This document shows, in pieces, positions 52,654 through 62,275 of a stretch of DNA of 64,000 nucleotides. Made by a program: the position numbers and the translations under genes. Origin of the DNA: Marivita sp. (GTDB taxonomy: Bacteria > Pseudomonadota > Alphaproteobacteria > Rhodobacterales > Rhodobacteraceae); contig NZ_JALEGT010000035.1 of NCBI RefSeq assembly GCF_022763305.1, positions 62,001-126,000 on the forward strand, written 5' to 3'. The notes under the pieces were generated by a model. It had not been told where the DNA came from and did not search any database. It saw nothing but the letters and a program-made list of their open reading frames with translations. Each line of letters starts with the position of its first letter. The first letter of the stretch is position 1.

Positions 52654-54771
52654 CTAGGCAGACGCGGGCACCGTCGTCATCGGCGGCGTCTTTCCGAACC
52701 GGATGTTCACCACCAGAAGTGCGACGGTCGCGGCTGCACCTGCGATGTTCAGCACCAGGAAACCGGGCCACATGCTCGCCACGCCCGCCGCAAGACAGAG
52801 CCCGCGCATCAGCCACCCCAGCGGCTTTTCAAGACAGCCCTGAAGGGCGCCGGCAAGGGCATAAACCCCGATGGCACCAAAGCAGAAGACCTGGATCATC
52901 TCGGGCCAGTTCCCGGACAGGAAAGGCGTGTAGGCAAACAGGACCGGCACGATGTACAGCCCCTTGGCCAGCTTCCAGCTTGCCACACCTGTGGCCATGG
53001 CCGGAGCCTTGGCGATCGCTGCTGCCGTGAAAGCGGCCAGAGCGACAGGAGGCGTGACGTTGCTGTCCTGTGACAGCCAGAAGATGATCATATGCGCAGA
53101 AAGCAGCGCGCTGGTCGCAACGGCTGGCGGAACGACAAGGTCTCGCAACGGGGCCGCGATCTCGAGCGGCAAAGACCGGATCAGGCTTGCCGCTTCGGCA
53201 TGCGTGACCTCTCGGCTCAGCAGTTCGATCTGATCGGGGACACCGAACATCAGCACCGCCTTCGCCGCTTCGGGAAGGGTGCCTGCCGCCATTTGTGCAA
53301 TCACGAACTGATCGCTGATCATCCCCGAAAGCGCCGGGGCCGACAGCGTGGCCAACACGATATAGGCTGCCGTCACTGGCAGGCCCATGCCCAGAACCAG
53401 ACTGGCAAGGGCGATCAGGATCAGCGCAATCATGATGTTGCCACCGGCCCAGCTTGTGATCATCAGGCTGAAGGTGTTGCCGATGCCGGCAGTTGCGATC
53501 ACGTTCACAACCAATCCGACGGAGCACAACAGAACCGCTGTCAGGACCATGCCTTTCGATCCCATCACGAAGGCTTCGAAAACGGCCTTCGGACCCATCC
53601 GGTTCTTGGTCAGCCAGCTGGATGCGATCACCGCGAGGATGCCGAACACCGCCGCATAGGTCGGGGTGAAACCGGCAACCAGAAGGCCGATCAGCGTGCA
53701 GATCGGAATGATGAAACTCGCCCCACCTTCCTTGAAAGCGGACCCAAGGGTCTGTCCCTCGTCCGGCAGCGGCTGAAGATTGTTGCGGCGCGCTTCGATC
53801 CTGACGAAAAACGCGACGGACAGAAAGTAAAGAAGCGCCGGAAGAGCCGCGACAGCGACGATGGTTTCATAGGGAATCTGCGTGAAGCTGGCCATCACGA
53901 AGGCGCCCGCGCCCATGATCGGAGGCATCAACTGCCCTCCTGTCGACGCTGCCGCTTCGACGCCGCCCGCGAATTTCGCCTGAAAGCCAGCACGTTTCAT
54001 CAAGGGAATGGTGATCACGCCTGTCGATGCCGTGTTCGCCACGGCAGATCCAGAAATCGTGCCGGTGAGTCCCGAGGCGATCACCGCGACGATGCCTGGC
54101 CCGCCGACCAGTTTGCCCGCGACAGCGCGGGCCATGTTGATAACGAATTCCCCCGCGCCCGAGCGCAGCAGGAACGCGCCGAAGATGATGAAGAGAAAAA
54201 CGTAGGTCGACGAGATCCGCGCAATCGTGCCGAACATGGCGTCATCACCGTAAATCGAGCGGAACGCGACCGTTTCGGGGCTCAGACCTGGGAAAGAAAA
54301 GACGCCACCGACGAACTGGCCCCAATAGGCCACATATGTCAGCGACAGGATGATCAGGACCGGAATGATGATGCCCGCAACACGCCGCGTCAGTTCGATC
54401 GCGCCGATGATGCACACCGTGGCCGCAACCCAGTCGGGGGCCGAAAACTTGACCCCCCTGTCGTAGATCGCGGTTTCAGCCTGTGCCAACCAGACAGCCG
54501 ATACCGCGACAGACAGCCCCAAGGCAAAATCCAACGCCACAGGGGCCGCTTGGCCAGACGATCCGCGCCACATCGGGTAAAGCAGCGCCGCCAGCATGGC
54601 GAACCCGGCAAAGTGAAACGCGTTGCGTTGGAGTTCGGACAGCACCGGATCAAAGGCCACGTAGATGTGGCCAACAGCGATCACGAAACAGATGACCGAC
54701 AGCGCCTTGTCCGCAAGCCCATCGAATGAACGGAGTCGCCCTCCGTCCTCGTCTTCTTCAGTCTTTGACAT
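52654..54771 (-). CDS. TRAP transporter fused permease (DctQ-DctM, TAXI type)
   Basis: A 705-residue membrane protein starting at the ATG at 54771. The first four TM segments correspond to the small DctQ-like subunit, and the rest to the large DctM subunit with its repeated GSAVANTASTGVITIPLMKRAGF type motifs, all in one chain as usual for TAXI systems. The system imports a carboxylate-type solute driven by ion gradients. The binding protein gene lies 63 bases upstream. The substrate is unknown. Confidence 0.93.
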   Translation of the reverse strand: MSKTEEDEDGGRLRSFDGLADKALSVICFVIAVGHIYVAFDPVLSELQRNAFHFAGFAMLAALLYPMWRGSSGQAAPVALDFALGLSVAVSAVWLAQAETAIYDRGVKFSAPDWVAATVCIIGAIELTRRVAGIIIPVLIILSLTYVAYWGQFVGGVFSFPGLSPETVAFRSIYGDDAMFGTIARISSTYVFLFIIFGAFLLRSGAGEFVINMARAVAGKLVGGPGIVAVIASGLTGTISGSAVANTASTGVITIPLMKRAGFQAKFAGGVEAAASTGGQLMPPIMGAGAFVMASFTQIPYETIVAVAALPALLYFLSVAFFVRIEARRNNLQPLPDEGQTLGSAFKEGGASFIIPICTLIGLLVAGFTPTYAAVFGILAVIASSWLTKNRMGPKAVFEAFVMGSKGMVLTAVLLCSVGLVVNVIATAGIGNTFSLMITSWAGGNIMIALILIALASLVLGMGLPVTAAYIVLATLSAPALSGMISDQFVIAQMAAGTLPEAAKAVLMFGVPDQIELLSREVTHAEAASLIRSLPLEIAAPLRDLVVPPAVATSALLSAHMIIFWLSQDSNVTPPVALAAFTAAAIAKAPAMATGVASWKLAKGLYIVPVLFAYTPFLSGNWPEMIQVFCFGAIGVYALAGALQGCLEKPLGWLMRGLCLAAGVASMWPGFLVLNIAGAAATVALLVVNIRFGKTPPMTTVPASA

Positions 54772-54834
54772 GGTCCCACCCAAACATCAGAGAACCAGCC
54801 CGCGACGAACGCAGGCTGGTCGATTTCGTGTGGA

Positions 54835-55845
54835 TCACTTGGCGATCAGGCGCTCGGGAATGTCCAATCCGACTTCCTGATAGTAGCGCAGCGCACCGGG
54901 ATGCAGCGGCAGCGGCAGGCCCGCAATCGCGCTCTCGATGCTCATCACCTTGGTCGCCGGATGGATGGCCTGCAGGAAGGGCAGGTTTTCGTAGATCGCC
55001 TTGGTGATCTGGTAGACATGCTCTTCCGGGATGTCAGCGTTGGTGGCAAGGAAGTTCGGCTGCGCCACGGTCTGCACATCCGTATCCTGACCCGGGTAGG
55101 ACCCGGCCGGAATGGTGTAGGGCGTCCACAGACCGCGATCCGAATCCGCCATCTTCATTTCTTCTTCAGTCAGGCTGAGCAGCGTGACGCTGTCACCTGC
55201 GGAAGCCATCAACTGGCTGATTGCACCGACCGGGACGCCACCCGGCGCACCGATGCCCTTGACCTGACCGTTCTGCAGCGCTTCGGCCGACGGACCATAG
55301 CCCCCGAAGACCAGCTCATAATCGGTGTCGATGTCGATGCCGAAGCCGGACAGGATGGTGCGGTTCGACCCGATCGTGCCTGAGTTCTGAGCACCCAAAG
55401 CCATTGCCTCACCCTTGAGAGCCACCATGTCGGACAGGGTGCCCGTCGGTGCCACATCCGATGAAAGGACGAAGTGCTCGACGTTCTGCCACAGCATCGA
55501 CACCGATCGCAGGTTTTCCTGCGGGCCGACCTCTGCAATCGGGCCGGTACCTGTTGCGGCGTAATAACCGAACAGACCCTGCAGAATACCGAACTGCGCT
55601 TCGTTCTCGCGCAGCAGGCGAATGTTTTCACCCGATCCGGCCGAGCTGATCGCGGACATGCCGATCTTCTGGCTCGGCTCGAGCTTGACCTTCACCAGCG
55701 TCGATAGCGCAACGCCCACCGGATAGTAGGTGCCGCCCGTGGATGCCGTGGTCAGCACATAGTTACCGCCCTCATCCTGCGCATGCGCAGCAACGCTGGA
55801 CAGAGCAATGGTCGCCGCAAGCGCGGCGGTCTTGAAGTGTTTCAT
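54835..55845 (-). CDS. TAXI family TRAP transporter solute-binding protein
   Basis: A 336-residue periplasmic protein with a signal peptide (MKHFKTAALAATIALSSVAAHA). YVLTTASTGGTYYPVGVAL is the TAXI N-terminal signature, and SSAGSGENIRLLRENEAQFGILQ the ligand-cleft segment. The start at 55845 has GGGAGG seven bases upstream. The frame is open much further upstream but without homology. It delivers solute to the fused permease downstream. DctB/DctD are encoded just upstream in the same direction and palindromic sites lie in the gap, so it is the likely target of DctD. Confidence 0.93.
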   Translation of the reverse strand: MKHFKTAALAATIALSSVAAHAQDEGGNYVLTTASTGGTYYPVGVALSTLVKVKLEPSQKIGMSAISSAGSGENIRLLRENEAQFGILQGLFGYYAATGTGPIAEVGPQENLRSVSMLWQNVEHFVLSSDVAPTGTLSDMVALKGEAMALGAQNSGTIGSNRTILSGFGIDIDTDYELVFGGYGPSAEALQNGQVKGIGAPGGVPVGAISQLMASAGDSVTLLSLTEEEMKMADSDRGLWTPYTIPAGSYPGQDTDVQTVAQPNFLATNADIPEEHVYQITKAIYENLPFLQAIHPATKVMSIESAIAGLPLPLHPGALRYYQEVGLDIPERLIAK

Positions 55846-55922
55846 GTAAGCCTCCCCATCTTTGCGCCTTCGCAGCGCTGGGGATGAGAATAGCGCGCGA
55901 ATCCGAATCCGGTAGGAAACAA

Positions 55923-55961
55923 TCCGCAGGAAGGCGGCATCGAAGCTTGCGGAAATCCGCA
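55923..55961. promoter_or_regulatory. Candidate DctD binding sites before the TRAP operon
   Basis: TGCGGA-N2-TCCGCA (55948-55961) is a perfect palindrome. A second TCCGCA lies at 55923-55928, 33 bases (about three helical turns) nearer the gene. Both are 78-116 bases before the TAXI start and just after the dctD stop. No TGGC-N8-TGC sigma-54 promoter is seen downstream; a TATTCT -10-like element without a good -35 is present, as expected for an activated promoter. Confidence 0.45.
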
Positions 55962-55964
55962 GGC

Positions 55965-57302
55965 TCAGTCCAGCAGCTTGGATTTCTCCAGTCCGAGCTT
56001 CACGATCTTGTCGTTCAGCGTGCGCCTTCCGATGCCCAGCGCCTCGGCCACCGCGTCCATCCTGCCCCCATGGTTCGAGATCGCCTGAGAGATCAACGTC
56101 TTCTCGAACCGCGCCACCGCCTCGCGCAGGGTTGCAGGCACATCGTCGATCAGGTCGTCGGTGCGCAGGGCCTCGGCCACCGATCCGCCGCCGCGCCGTG
56201 CGGCCAGAACGCGCCGCTCGGCCACATGCCGCAGCTCGCGGACATTGCCGGGCCATGGATGCGCCAGAAGCGCTGCGGCATCTTCCGCCGTCATCTCGAT
56301 CGGGCTGATCTCGTAGGTTTCACAGAACTGCTCGACGAAGTGCTCGTAGAGCAGAACGATATCGTCACCCCGGTCGATCAATCGCGGCAGGCGCAGTTCG
56401 AACGTGTTGAGCCGATAGAGAAAGTCCGCCCGGAACCGCCCGGCGTCGACCATCGGGGCAAGGTCTTCGTTCGTGGCCGCAACAATGCGCACATCGGTCT
56501 GAACGTCCTGATCGGTGCCAACAGGTTGGATCACCCCGGTTTCCAACGCACGCAAAAGCTTGATCTGAACCGCAATCGGACAGGCCGCCACCTCGTCCAG
56601 GAACAAAGTCCCGCCATCGGCCCTGCGGAAACACCCGAGGAGTGTATCGGCTGTCCCGAACATCTGTTCTTCTACGCGGTCTGGTGCCAGGGATGCACAA
56701 TTGAGTGCCACGAATTCCTTGTCGCGGCGCGGCCCCAGCCGATGCAGCGCCCGCGCGACCAGTTCCTTGCCCGTCCCGGTTTCCCCGGTAATCAGGACCG
56801 GCGCATCGGAAAGCGCAAGATCAACCGCCTCCGCCTTCAACTCGGCGACGCGCAGATCGCTTCCCAGCAGCACGCGGTCGAGACCGGACAACGACACCAA
56901 CTGTTCGCGCATCCGCTTGGTCATGTCCGACAGGCGATGCTGCTCGGCGGCATGTTTGAGAACGGTCAGGAGCCTGCGCGGTTCGAACGGTTTTTCAAGG
57001 AACGAATATGCGCCCTTCTGGATCGCATCCACAGCCATAGGGATGTCTCCATGAGCCGAAATCAGCACCAGCGGCGGCGTCGGACGCTTGAGCATTTCGT
57101 CCAGCAATTCCAAACCTGACATCCCCGGCATCCTGACGTCGGACAGGACGACATCCGGCACCGTTGTCTCAAGACGCGACAAGGCAAGCTGTGCATTGCC
57201 GACTGCGTCGACCGACCAGTCGGACCGTTCAAGAAGCACCGCAAGCGACTGCCGCATCTCGGTGTCGTCGTCGACGATGAGGGCACGGAACTGGTCAGGC
57301 AT
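55965..57302 (-). CDS. dctD: DctD-type response regulator with AAA+ domain lacking the GAFTGA loop
   Basis: A 445-residue NtrC-family protein. The receiver domain (1-120) has acidic D11/D12, phospho-acceptor D55 in LSDVRMPG and K104 in EKPFEP. The AAA+ domain has Walker A GETGTGKE (173-180) and Walker B GGTLFLDEV (230-238). Between FG (215-216) and ADGGTLF only 12 residues remain where sigma-54 activators have about 22, and the GAFTGA motif that contacts sigma-54 is missing. A Fis-type HTH closes the protein (ALGIGRRTLNDKIVKLGLEK). It overlaps dctB by 8 bases and precedes the TRAP genes, its likely targets. Confidence 0.9.
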   Translation of the reverse strand: MPDQFRALIVDDDTEMRQSLAVLLERSDWSVDAVGNAQLALSRLETTVPDVVLSDVRMPGMSGLELLDEMLKRPTPPLVLISAHGDIPMAVDAIQKGAYSFLEKPFEPRRLLTVLKHAAEQHRLSDMTKRMREQLVSLSGLDRVLLGSDLRVAELKAEAVDLALSDAPVLITGETGTGKELVARALHRLGPRRDKEFVALNCASLAPDRVEEQMFGTADTLLGCFRRADGGTLFLDEVAACPIAVQIKLLRALETGVIQPVGTDQDVQTDVRIVAATNEDLAPMVDAGRFRADFLYRLNTFELRLPRLIDRGDDIVLLYEHFVEQFCETYEISPIEMTAEDAAALLAHPWPGNVRELRHVAERRVLAARRGGGSVAEALRTDDLIDDVPATLREAVARFEKTLISQAISNHGGRMDAVAEALGIGRRTLNDKIVKLGLEKSKLLD

Positions 57303-59049
57303 CGGTCAGCCCCATCTTGGGAAGGGCGATCACGAACATGGCGCCCCGGTCGATATTGTTCTTGGCATGAAAGCTTCCGCCCATTTCGTTGATGATCTGC
57401 CCCGAAATGGCAAGACCAAGACCCATGCCCTTGCCCGAAGGCTTGGTGCTGAAGAACGGTTTGCTGAGATCCTCGATGCTCAGATCACCCAAACCATGCC
57501 CATTGTCGGCGACAGTCAGAACGACCCGTTCCGCCTCTTCCCGCATCGACAGAGCGACCCGCGCATCGGCGATGCCCTGTGTTGCGTCGATGCCATTGCG
57601 CAAGAGGTTCACGATCACCTGTTCGAACCGTTCAGGGCGGCCGCGCACTGTCAGCGGCGCTTCGGGCAGGTCGATCTCCAATCGCGTTCCTGCGTCCCGC
57701 GCGGTGTGCTGCACAAGCTGAACCGCTGCCTGCACGGTATCCTGCACCGGAAACACCGTCGCCCCGGTCGCAGAGGTCCGCCCGAACAGCCGCAATTGAT
57801 CGACAATTCTCTGCATCCGGTCGAGCAGCCCCGAAAGCTGCGGCCAGAGCGCATTGGGTTCCGCATTCGCCGCGATCTCCTCGGCCACAAGATAGTTGCG
57901 CATCGCGGAAATCGGCTGACCCAGCTCATGAGTGATCGACGCCGACAATTGCCCCAGAGCCGCCAATTGCTCTTTCTGCGCCAATTCGCTGCGCGCGGAT
58001 TCGAGCTTCTTCTCCGCGATCCGCCGCTCCTCGATCTCGCGGGTCAGACGCTGCCGGTCGGCGTTGGAAATCGCCAGCGCACTGCGCAGCTGAGCCGCGC
58101 GATAGACCGCTGCCGCAACCGTCAGCAGCAGCAGCGTCATCAAGCCACCCGCGACATACAGCAGGGCCTGACGCCGCGAATTGCGCACTTCGGACAGCAG
58201 GTGCAGCGACCAATCCTCTTCCTCCAGATACGCCTTGGTCCAGACATACGCCGTCCCGTTCAGACGGGCGCGACGATCGCTTTCGGGAACCCAGTCCAAA
58301 GGAAACAGGGTTTCGTCCCCAAATTGCTGCTGCTCTTCCAATGTGCGGCGATTGCCCTCTGACAAGGGCGACATGTACCCATAGATCAGGTCAGGATCGG
58401 AACTGGCCAGAACCACACCCTGCCCGTCCGCCACAAGCACCAACTCGCCATTGCCGGAAAGGGCCCGGCTCAGATCGTTGAAGCCGATCTTGACGGTGAC
58501 AACACCGTGGATCGTGCCCGCCGCATCGCGCACCGGTTCCGCGATGAAATACCCCGGTCGCCCTGTCGTCACACCAACTGCGTAGAACCGTCCGGCCCCA
58601 CCTGCGACGGCGTCACGGAAATAGGGGCGGAACGTGTAGTAATTGCCGACAAGGCTGTCTGGGTCCCTGTAATTAGAGGACGCAACCGTCTTGCCGTTGA
58701 GATCGAGCACATAAACGAATTCTGCCCCAGCGCGGGCGGCAATGTCGGCCAGGATCGGGTTGAGATCTTCGGGATTGCCGGAAACCAGCGCGTCCAGCGT
58801 GCTTTCGTCGATGGACAGGACATAGGGCAGATGCTCCAGCCGCGTCAGCGCATCGTCGATGGACGACGCAAAAAACTGAGCGCGTTCGGGCGTCTGCGCG
58901 GCTTCGGTGCGCAGGAAATAGGCAGTCAGAGCGAGGTAGCTGCCGAAAGCCACAATGAACATCCCGAACACCGCAGCCGCAAGATAGACGCCCCGACGCG
59001 GGGTCGGCTCACCCTGAATGGCCATCAGTGTGTTGGGCGTATCAGTCAT
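57295..59049 (-). CDS. dctB: DctB-type sensor histidine kinase
   Basis: A 584-residue membrane kinase. TM1 lies near 18-40, a periplasmic double-PAS/dCache sensor spans about 45-285 (VYVLDLNGKTVASSNYRD, YFIAEPVRDAAG), and TM2 near 295-315 (LLYVAGGLMTLLLLTVAAAV) is followed by a coiled-coil linker. The H-box has H374 in ITHELGQPIS; ATP-binding boxes are NLLRNGIDAT (N), VADNGHGLGD (G1) and GKGMGLGLAIS (G2). It would sense a C4-dicarboxylate-like ligand and phosphorylate the DctD encoded directly downstream. Confidence 0.93.
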   Translation of the reverse strand: MTDTPNTLMAIQGEPTPRRGVYLAAAVFGMFIVAFGSYLALTAYFLRTEAAQTPERAQFFASSIDDALTRLEHLPYVLSIDESTLDALVSGNPEDLNPILADIAARAGAEFVYVLDLNGKTVASSNYRDPDSLVGNYYTFRPYFRDAVAGGAGRFYAVGVTTGRPGYFIAEPVRDAAGTIHGVVTVKIGFNDLSRALSGNGELVLVADGQGVVLASSDPDLIYGYMSPLSEGNRRTLEEQQQFGDETLFPLDWVPESDRRARLNGTAYVWTKAYLEEEDWSLHLLSEVRNSRRQALLYVAGGLMTLLLLTVAAAVYRAAQLRSALAISNADRQRLTREIEERRIAEKKLESARSELAQKEQLAALGQLSASITHELGQPISAMRNYLVAEEIAANAEPNALWPQLSGLLDRMQRIVDQLRLFGRTSATGATVFPVQDTVQAAVQLVQHTARDAGTRLEIDLPEAPLTVRGRPERFEQVIVNLLRNGIDATQGIADARVALSMREEAERVVLTVADNGHGLGDLSIEDLSKPFFSTKPSGKGMGLGLAISGQIINEMGGSFHAKNNIDRGAMFVIALPKMGLTDA

Positions 59050-59101
59050 CCCCTGCTCTATAACCGAGGATGACCGGGCAAGTCAGCGATAAACCACCTT
59101 G

Positions 59102-62100
59102 CTACTCTGCCGCGACGGGTTCGGGCCCGGCATCCGCCTCGACGGGACGCGCCGACAGCACGAGACGCAGCAGCGGCGGCACGGTGAGAAGCGTCAGGAA
59201 GGCCGACATAGCAAGCCCGCCCACCACGACCGCCCCCAATCCGCGATACAGCTCGGACCCGGCACCGGGGAAAAGCACAAGTGGCAGCATCCCGCAGACC
59301 GATGTGAGCGTCGACATGAAGATCGGCCGAATCCGGTTGCGCGTCGCCTCTTCGATCGCATCGACCGGAGACATGCCCTCTTCGCGCAGATGATAGAGCG
59401 ACTGGTGCACGATCAGGATCGCATTGTTCACCACGATCCCGACAAGGATCACGAATCCCAGAAGCGTCAGCATGTCGAGCGGCTGTGTGCCCACCATGTT
59501 GAGGACAGCCAACCCGCCGACACCTCCAGCCGCGGCAACCGGAACAGAGATCATCACCACCAGCGGAAGCACGAAGGATTCGAACAACACCGCCATGACA
59601 AGAAAGACGATCACCATCGCTACGGCGAGGTTGATCTGGATGGCGTTCCACGTCTGGGACAATTGGTCGGCGGTCCCCGAAACCGACATGCGCACTCCGG
59701 GCGGCAGACCTTGTTCCTCAAGTGCCGCGATCACCTCTGTCTCAAGCAGGTCCACCGCCGCTTCCAGAGGCAGCGCATCCGATGGCCGCACCTCGAGCGT
59801 GATGGTCCGCAAACGTTCAAGGTGCCGGATCTCGGTTGGTCCAGCGGTCACACGCACTTCGGCCAGTTCCGAGACAGGAACGATCCGGCCCGTCGGTGTG
59901 ACCACCGGGAAGCTGCCCACATCCTGCGTGCGAAGGCCGCTCAGGATTGTGGTGTCACCCTTGAGCGTCAGGTCCAGCCGCCGGTTGCCGACATTGATTT
60001 CAGCGACGCGCAAACCGTCGTTGAACGCATCCACTGTTGCTGCAAGGTCCTGCGTCGTTAGCCCGGCATCTGCCAGACGCACCCGGTCGGGGATCAACCG
60101 CACCTCTGGCGCGCCAAGTTCAAGACCCGGAATCGGCCGGAACTGGTGGCCTTCCGACCGCGGCAAAAGCTGCCCGATGGTGCCCGCCGCCTGACCTGCG
60201 ACGCGCAGGATGTCTTCGAGTTCATCGCCCGAGATGTTCAATTCGATGGTCCGGCCACCGCCGACGCCCCGCCCGAACAGAGAAGGCTGCGTCATGAACC
60301 CGAATGTCCCCGGCTCGGCAAAGATCGGCTGGGACAGGATCGGGATCACGTCTGCAACACGGGTTCCGTCCACGGCGGCGGCTCCGACAAAGCTGTTGCC
60401 GGGGGTCGCAACGAAAAAGAAGGACTCGAGCGCCGGTTGCCCCTCTGCGGTTTCCGCGGCGGGTGCAGCGTCCCACATGGGCTGAGCCACCGATTCAATC
60501 CGCTGCGCGATGGTTTCCGTGGTTTCGAGGTTGTATCCTGGCGGCGGGATGATCAAACCGAACACCAGATTACGGTTTCCCTCCGGCAGGTATTCCAGCT
60601 TGGGCAAAAAGGTCCACGCTGCGACGGCCGCTCCGGTCCCGATGGCGGCCACCATAACGAGGCCCGCCGTACGGTAGCGCACCGTGAACCGGACGTATTT
60701 CATCGTCAGCCAGGTGAAGGCGCGCCCAAAATGGTCAATGCCGGGCAGCCCCAGTTTCTTGGTCTCGCCCCCCTTCAGCAACCGACTGGACAGAGCCGGG
60801 ATCACCGTGACCGCCACGACAAGTGACAAGAGCACCGAGACAGAGATCGCCACCGCGATGTCGCGGAACAACTGACCTGCTTCCAGCTGCATCACGAGGA
60901 TCGGGATGAACACCATCACCGTGGTCAGCGCAGAAACGAGGATCGCGCCCCAGACCTGTTTCGCCCCGACATAGGCAGCCTCGCGCCGGGATTTTCCCTC
61001 TTCCCGCAATCGGAAGATGTTCTCCAGAACCACGATGGCCGCATCCACGATCATGCCCACCGCGAAGGCGATGCCGGCGAGCGAGATCACGTTGAGCGTC
61101 CGCCCGGTGACGGCCATTGCGACAAAGGTGGCCACGATGGACACCGGGATCGCCATGCTGATGACCAGGGTCGCCCGTGGACTGCGCAGGAAGATCAGCA
61201 GGACCGCGGCGGCGAGAAGCCCGCCGATCCAGATGTTCTGGGTAACAAGGTCGATGGCCCCTTCGATGTAGATGGTTTCGTCATAGACCTGTTCCAGCGT
61301 CAGGCCATTGGCAGACACCGGCCCCGCTTCGAGCTCGGCGATGACGGCCTTGACCTCTTCCATCGTGGAAATGACGTTTGCACCCTGTTCACGCACGATG
61401 TTGAAAGCCAGCGCCGGTTCGCCCCGGAAGCGCAGACGCGCGGTGTTTTCCTTGTAGGCAAAGCTCACATCCGCCACATCGCCCACACGCACCCGGCCCA
61501 GCGCACCGTTCGTGCCAAGGCTCTGGCTGCGCAGCACGACGCTGTTGATCGCGTCGATGGTGTTCAGATTGCCATCGGCGCGCACGGTATAGCGGCGCTT
61601 GCCCTCTTCCACGTCTCCTGCAGAAATGCTGATATTCTCGGCGCGCAATCGCTGCACAACGGCGGGAATGGTCAGGCCAAGACGGGCGAGCTCCTCGGGA
61701 CGGATGACGATCTGCAACTCTCTGGAAACGCCGCCAAAGACGTTGACGGTCGACACACCGTTCACGCGCTCCAGCCGTTCTTTCACGACATCTTCGACAA
61801 AATCGCCATAGGTCGGCAGCGGGCGTGTGTTGCCCTCCTGCGCCCGCACCATGACCCAGGCAATCGGACTGTCATCGGCCCCGGATGTGTTCAGCGTCGG
61901 TTCACCCGCCTCGCTCGGGTAGCCACCGACGCGATCCAGACGGTTGGACACAAGCAACAGGATGTCACCCATGTCAGACCCGATGGCGAATTCGAGCGTC
62001 ACCGACGCCTGCCCTGTGCGGGCGCGGCTGGTCATGATCTCGAGCCCTTCAAGCCCGCGGAACGCATCTTCCTGCGGGTTTATGATCTCGCGTTCGATTT

Positions 62101-62272
62101 CGGCAGGCGCCGCTCCCGGCCAGTTGGTTTCGACCACAACCACCGGCTTGCGAACGTCCGGTGCGAGCTGCACCGGAATGCGGCTCAGGGCAAGCGCGCC
62201 AAAAAGGACGGCCATGATCACCACGGCCATCACGGCGATGGGTCGTTCGATGGAAGCGCGGATCAGGTCCAT
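59102..62272 (-). CDS. RND family efflux transporter permease
   Basis: A 1056-residue inner-membrane pump with about 12 TM segments and two large periplasmic loops. It starts MDLIRASIERPIAVMAVVIM and has RND motifs such as GIAFAVGMIVDAAIVVLENI in the first half and GFVILVGIVVNNAILIVHQS in the second. The intramembrane Asp of the proton relay is seen in the first (VDAAIVV) but not in the second motif (VNNAILI). It works with the adaptor encoded three bases upstream and an outer-membrane channel outside the window. Substrates are not predictable; the branch is closer to AcrB-like HAE pumps than to metal pumps. Confidence 0.93.
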   Translation of the reverse strand: MDLIRASIERPIAVMAVVIMAVLFGALALSRIPVQLAPDVRKPVVVVETNWPGAAPAEIEREIINPQEDAFRGLEGLEIMTSRARTGQASVTLEFAIGSDMGDILLLVSNRLDRVGGYPSEAGEPTLNTSGADDSPIAWVMVRAQEGNTRPLPTYGDFVEDVVKERLERVNGVSTVNVFGGVSRELQIVIRPEELARLGLTIPAVVQRLRAENISISAGDVEEGKRRYTVRADGNLNTIDAINSVVLRSQSLGTNGALGRVRVGDVADVSFAYKENTARLRFRGEPALAFNIVREQGANVISTMEEVKAVIAELEAGPVSANGLTLEQVYDETIYIEGAIDLVTQNIWIGGLLAAAVLLIFLRSPRATLVISMAIPVSIVATFVAMAVTGRTLNVISLAGIAFAVGMIVDAAIVVLENIFRLREEGKSRREAAYVGAKQVWGAILVSALTTVMVFIPILVMQLEAGQLFRDIAVAISVSVLLSLVVAVTVIPALSSRLLKGGETKKLGLPGIDHFGRAFTWLTMKYVRFTVRYRTAGLVMVAAIGTGAAVAAWTFLPKLEYLPEGNRNLVFGLIIPPPGYNLETTETIAQRIESVAQPMWDAAPAAETAEGQPALESFFFVATPGNSFVGAAAVDGTRVADVIPILSQPIFAEPGTFGFMTQPSLFGRGVGGGRTIELNISGDELEDILRVAGQAAGTIGQLLPRSEGHQFRPIPGLELGAPEVRLIPDRVRLADAGLTTQDLAATVDAFNDGLRVAEINVGNRRLDLTLKGDTTILSGLRTQDVGSFPVVTPTGRIVPVSELAEVRVTAGPTEIRHLERLRTITLEVRPSDALPLEAAVDLLETEVIAALEEQGLPPGVRMSVSGTADQLSQTWNAIQINLAVAMVIVFLVMAVLFESFVLPLVVMISVPVAAAGGVGGLAVLNMVGTQPLDMLTLLGFVILVGIVVNNAILIVHQSLYHLREEGMSPVDAIEEATRNRIRPIFMSTLTSVCGMLPLVLFPGAGSELYRGLGAVVVGGLAMSAFLTLLTVPPLLRLVLSARPVEADAGPEPVAAE

Positions 62273-62275
62273 GGA

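Noticed and set aside
53092-54729. A 545-codon plus-strand open frame opposite the TRAP permease
   Set aside because: Extremely Arg/Asp/His/Gln-rich shadow of a membrane protein gene; no domain.
55846-55964. Sigma-54 promoter before the TAXI gene
   Set aside because: No TGGC-N8-TGC pattern is found in the gap on the minus strand.
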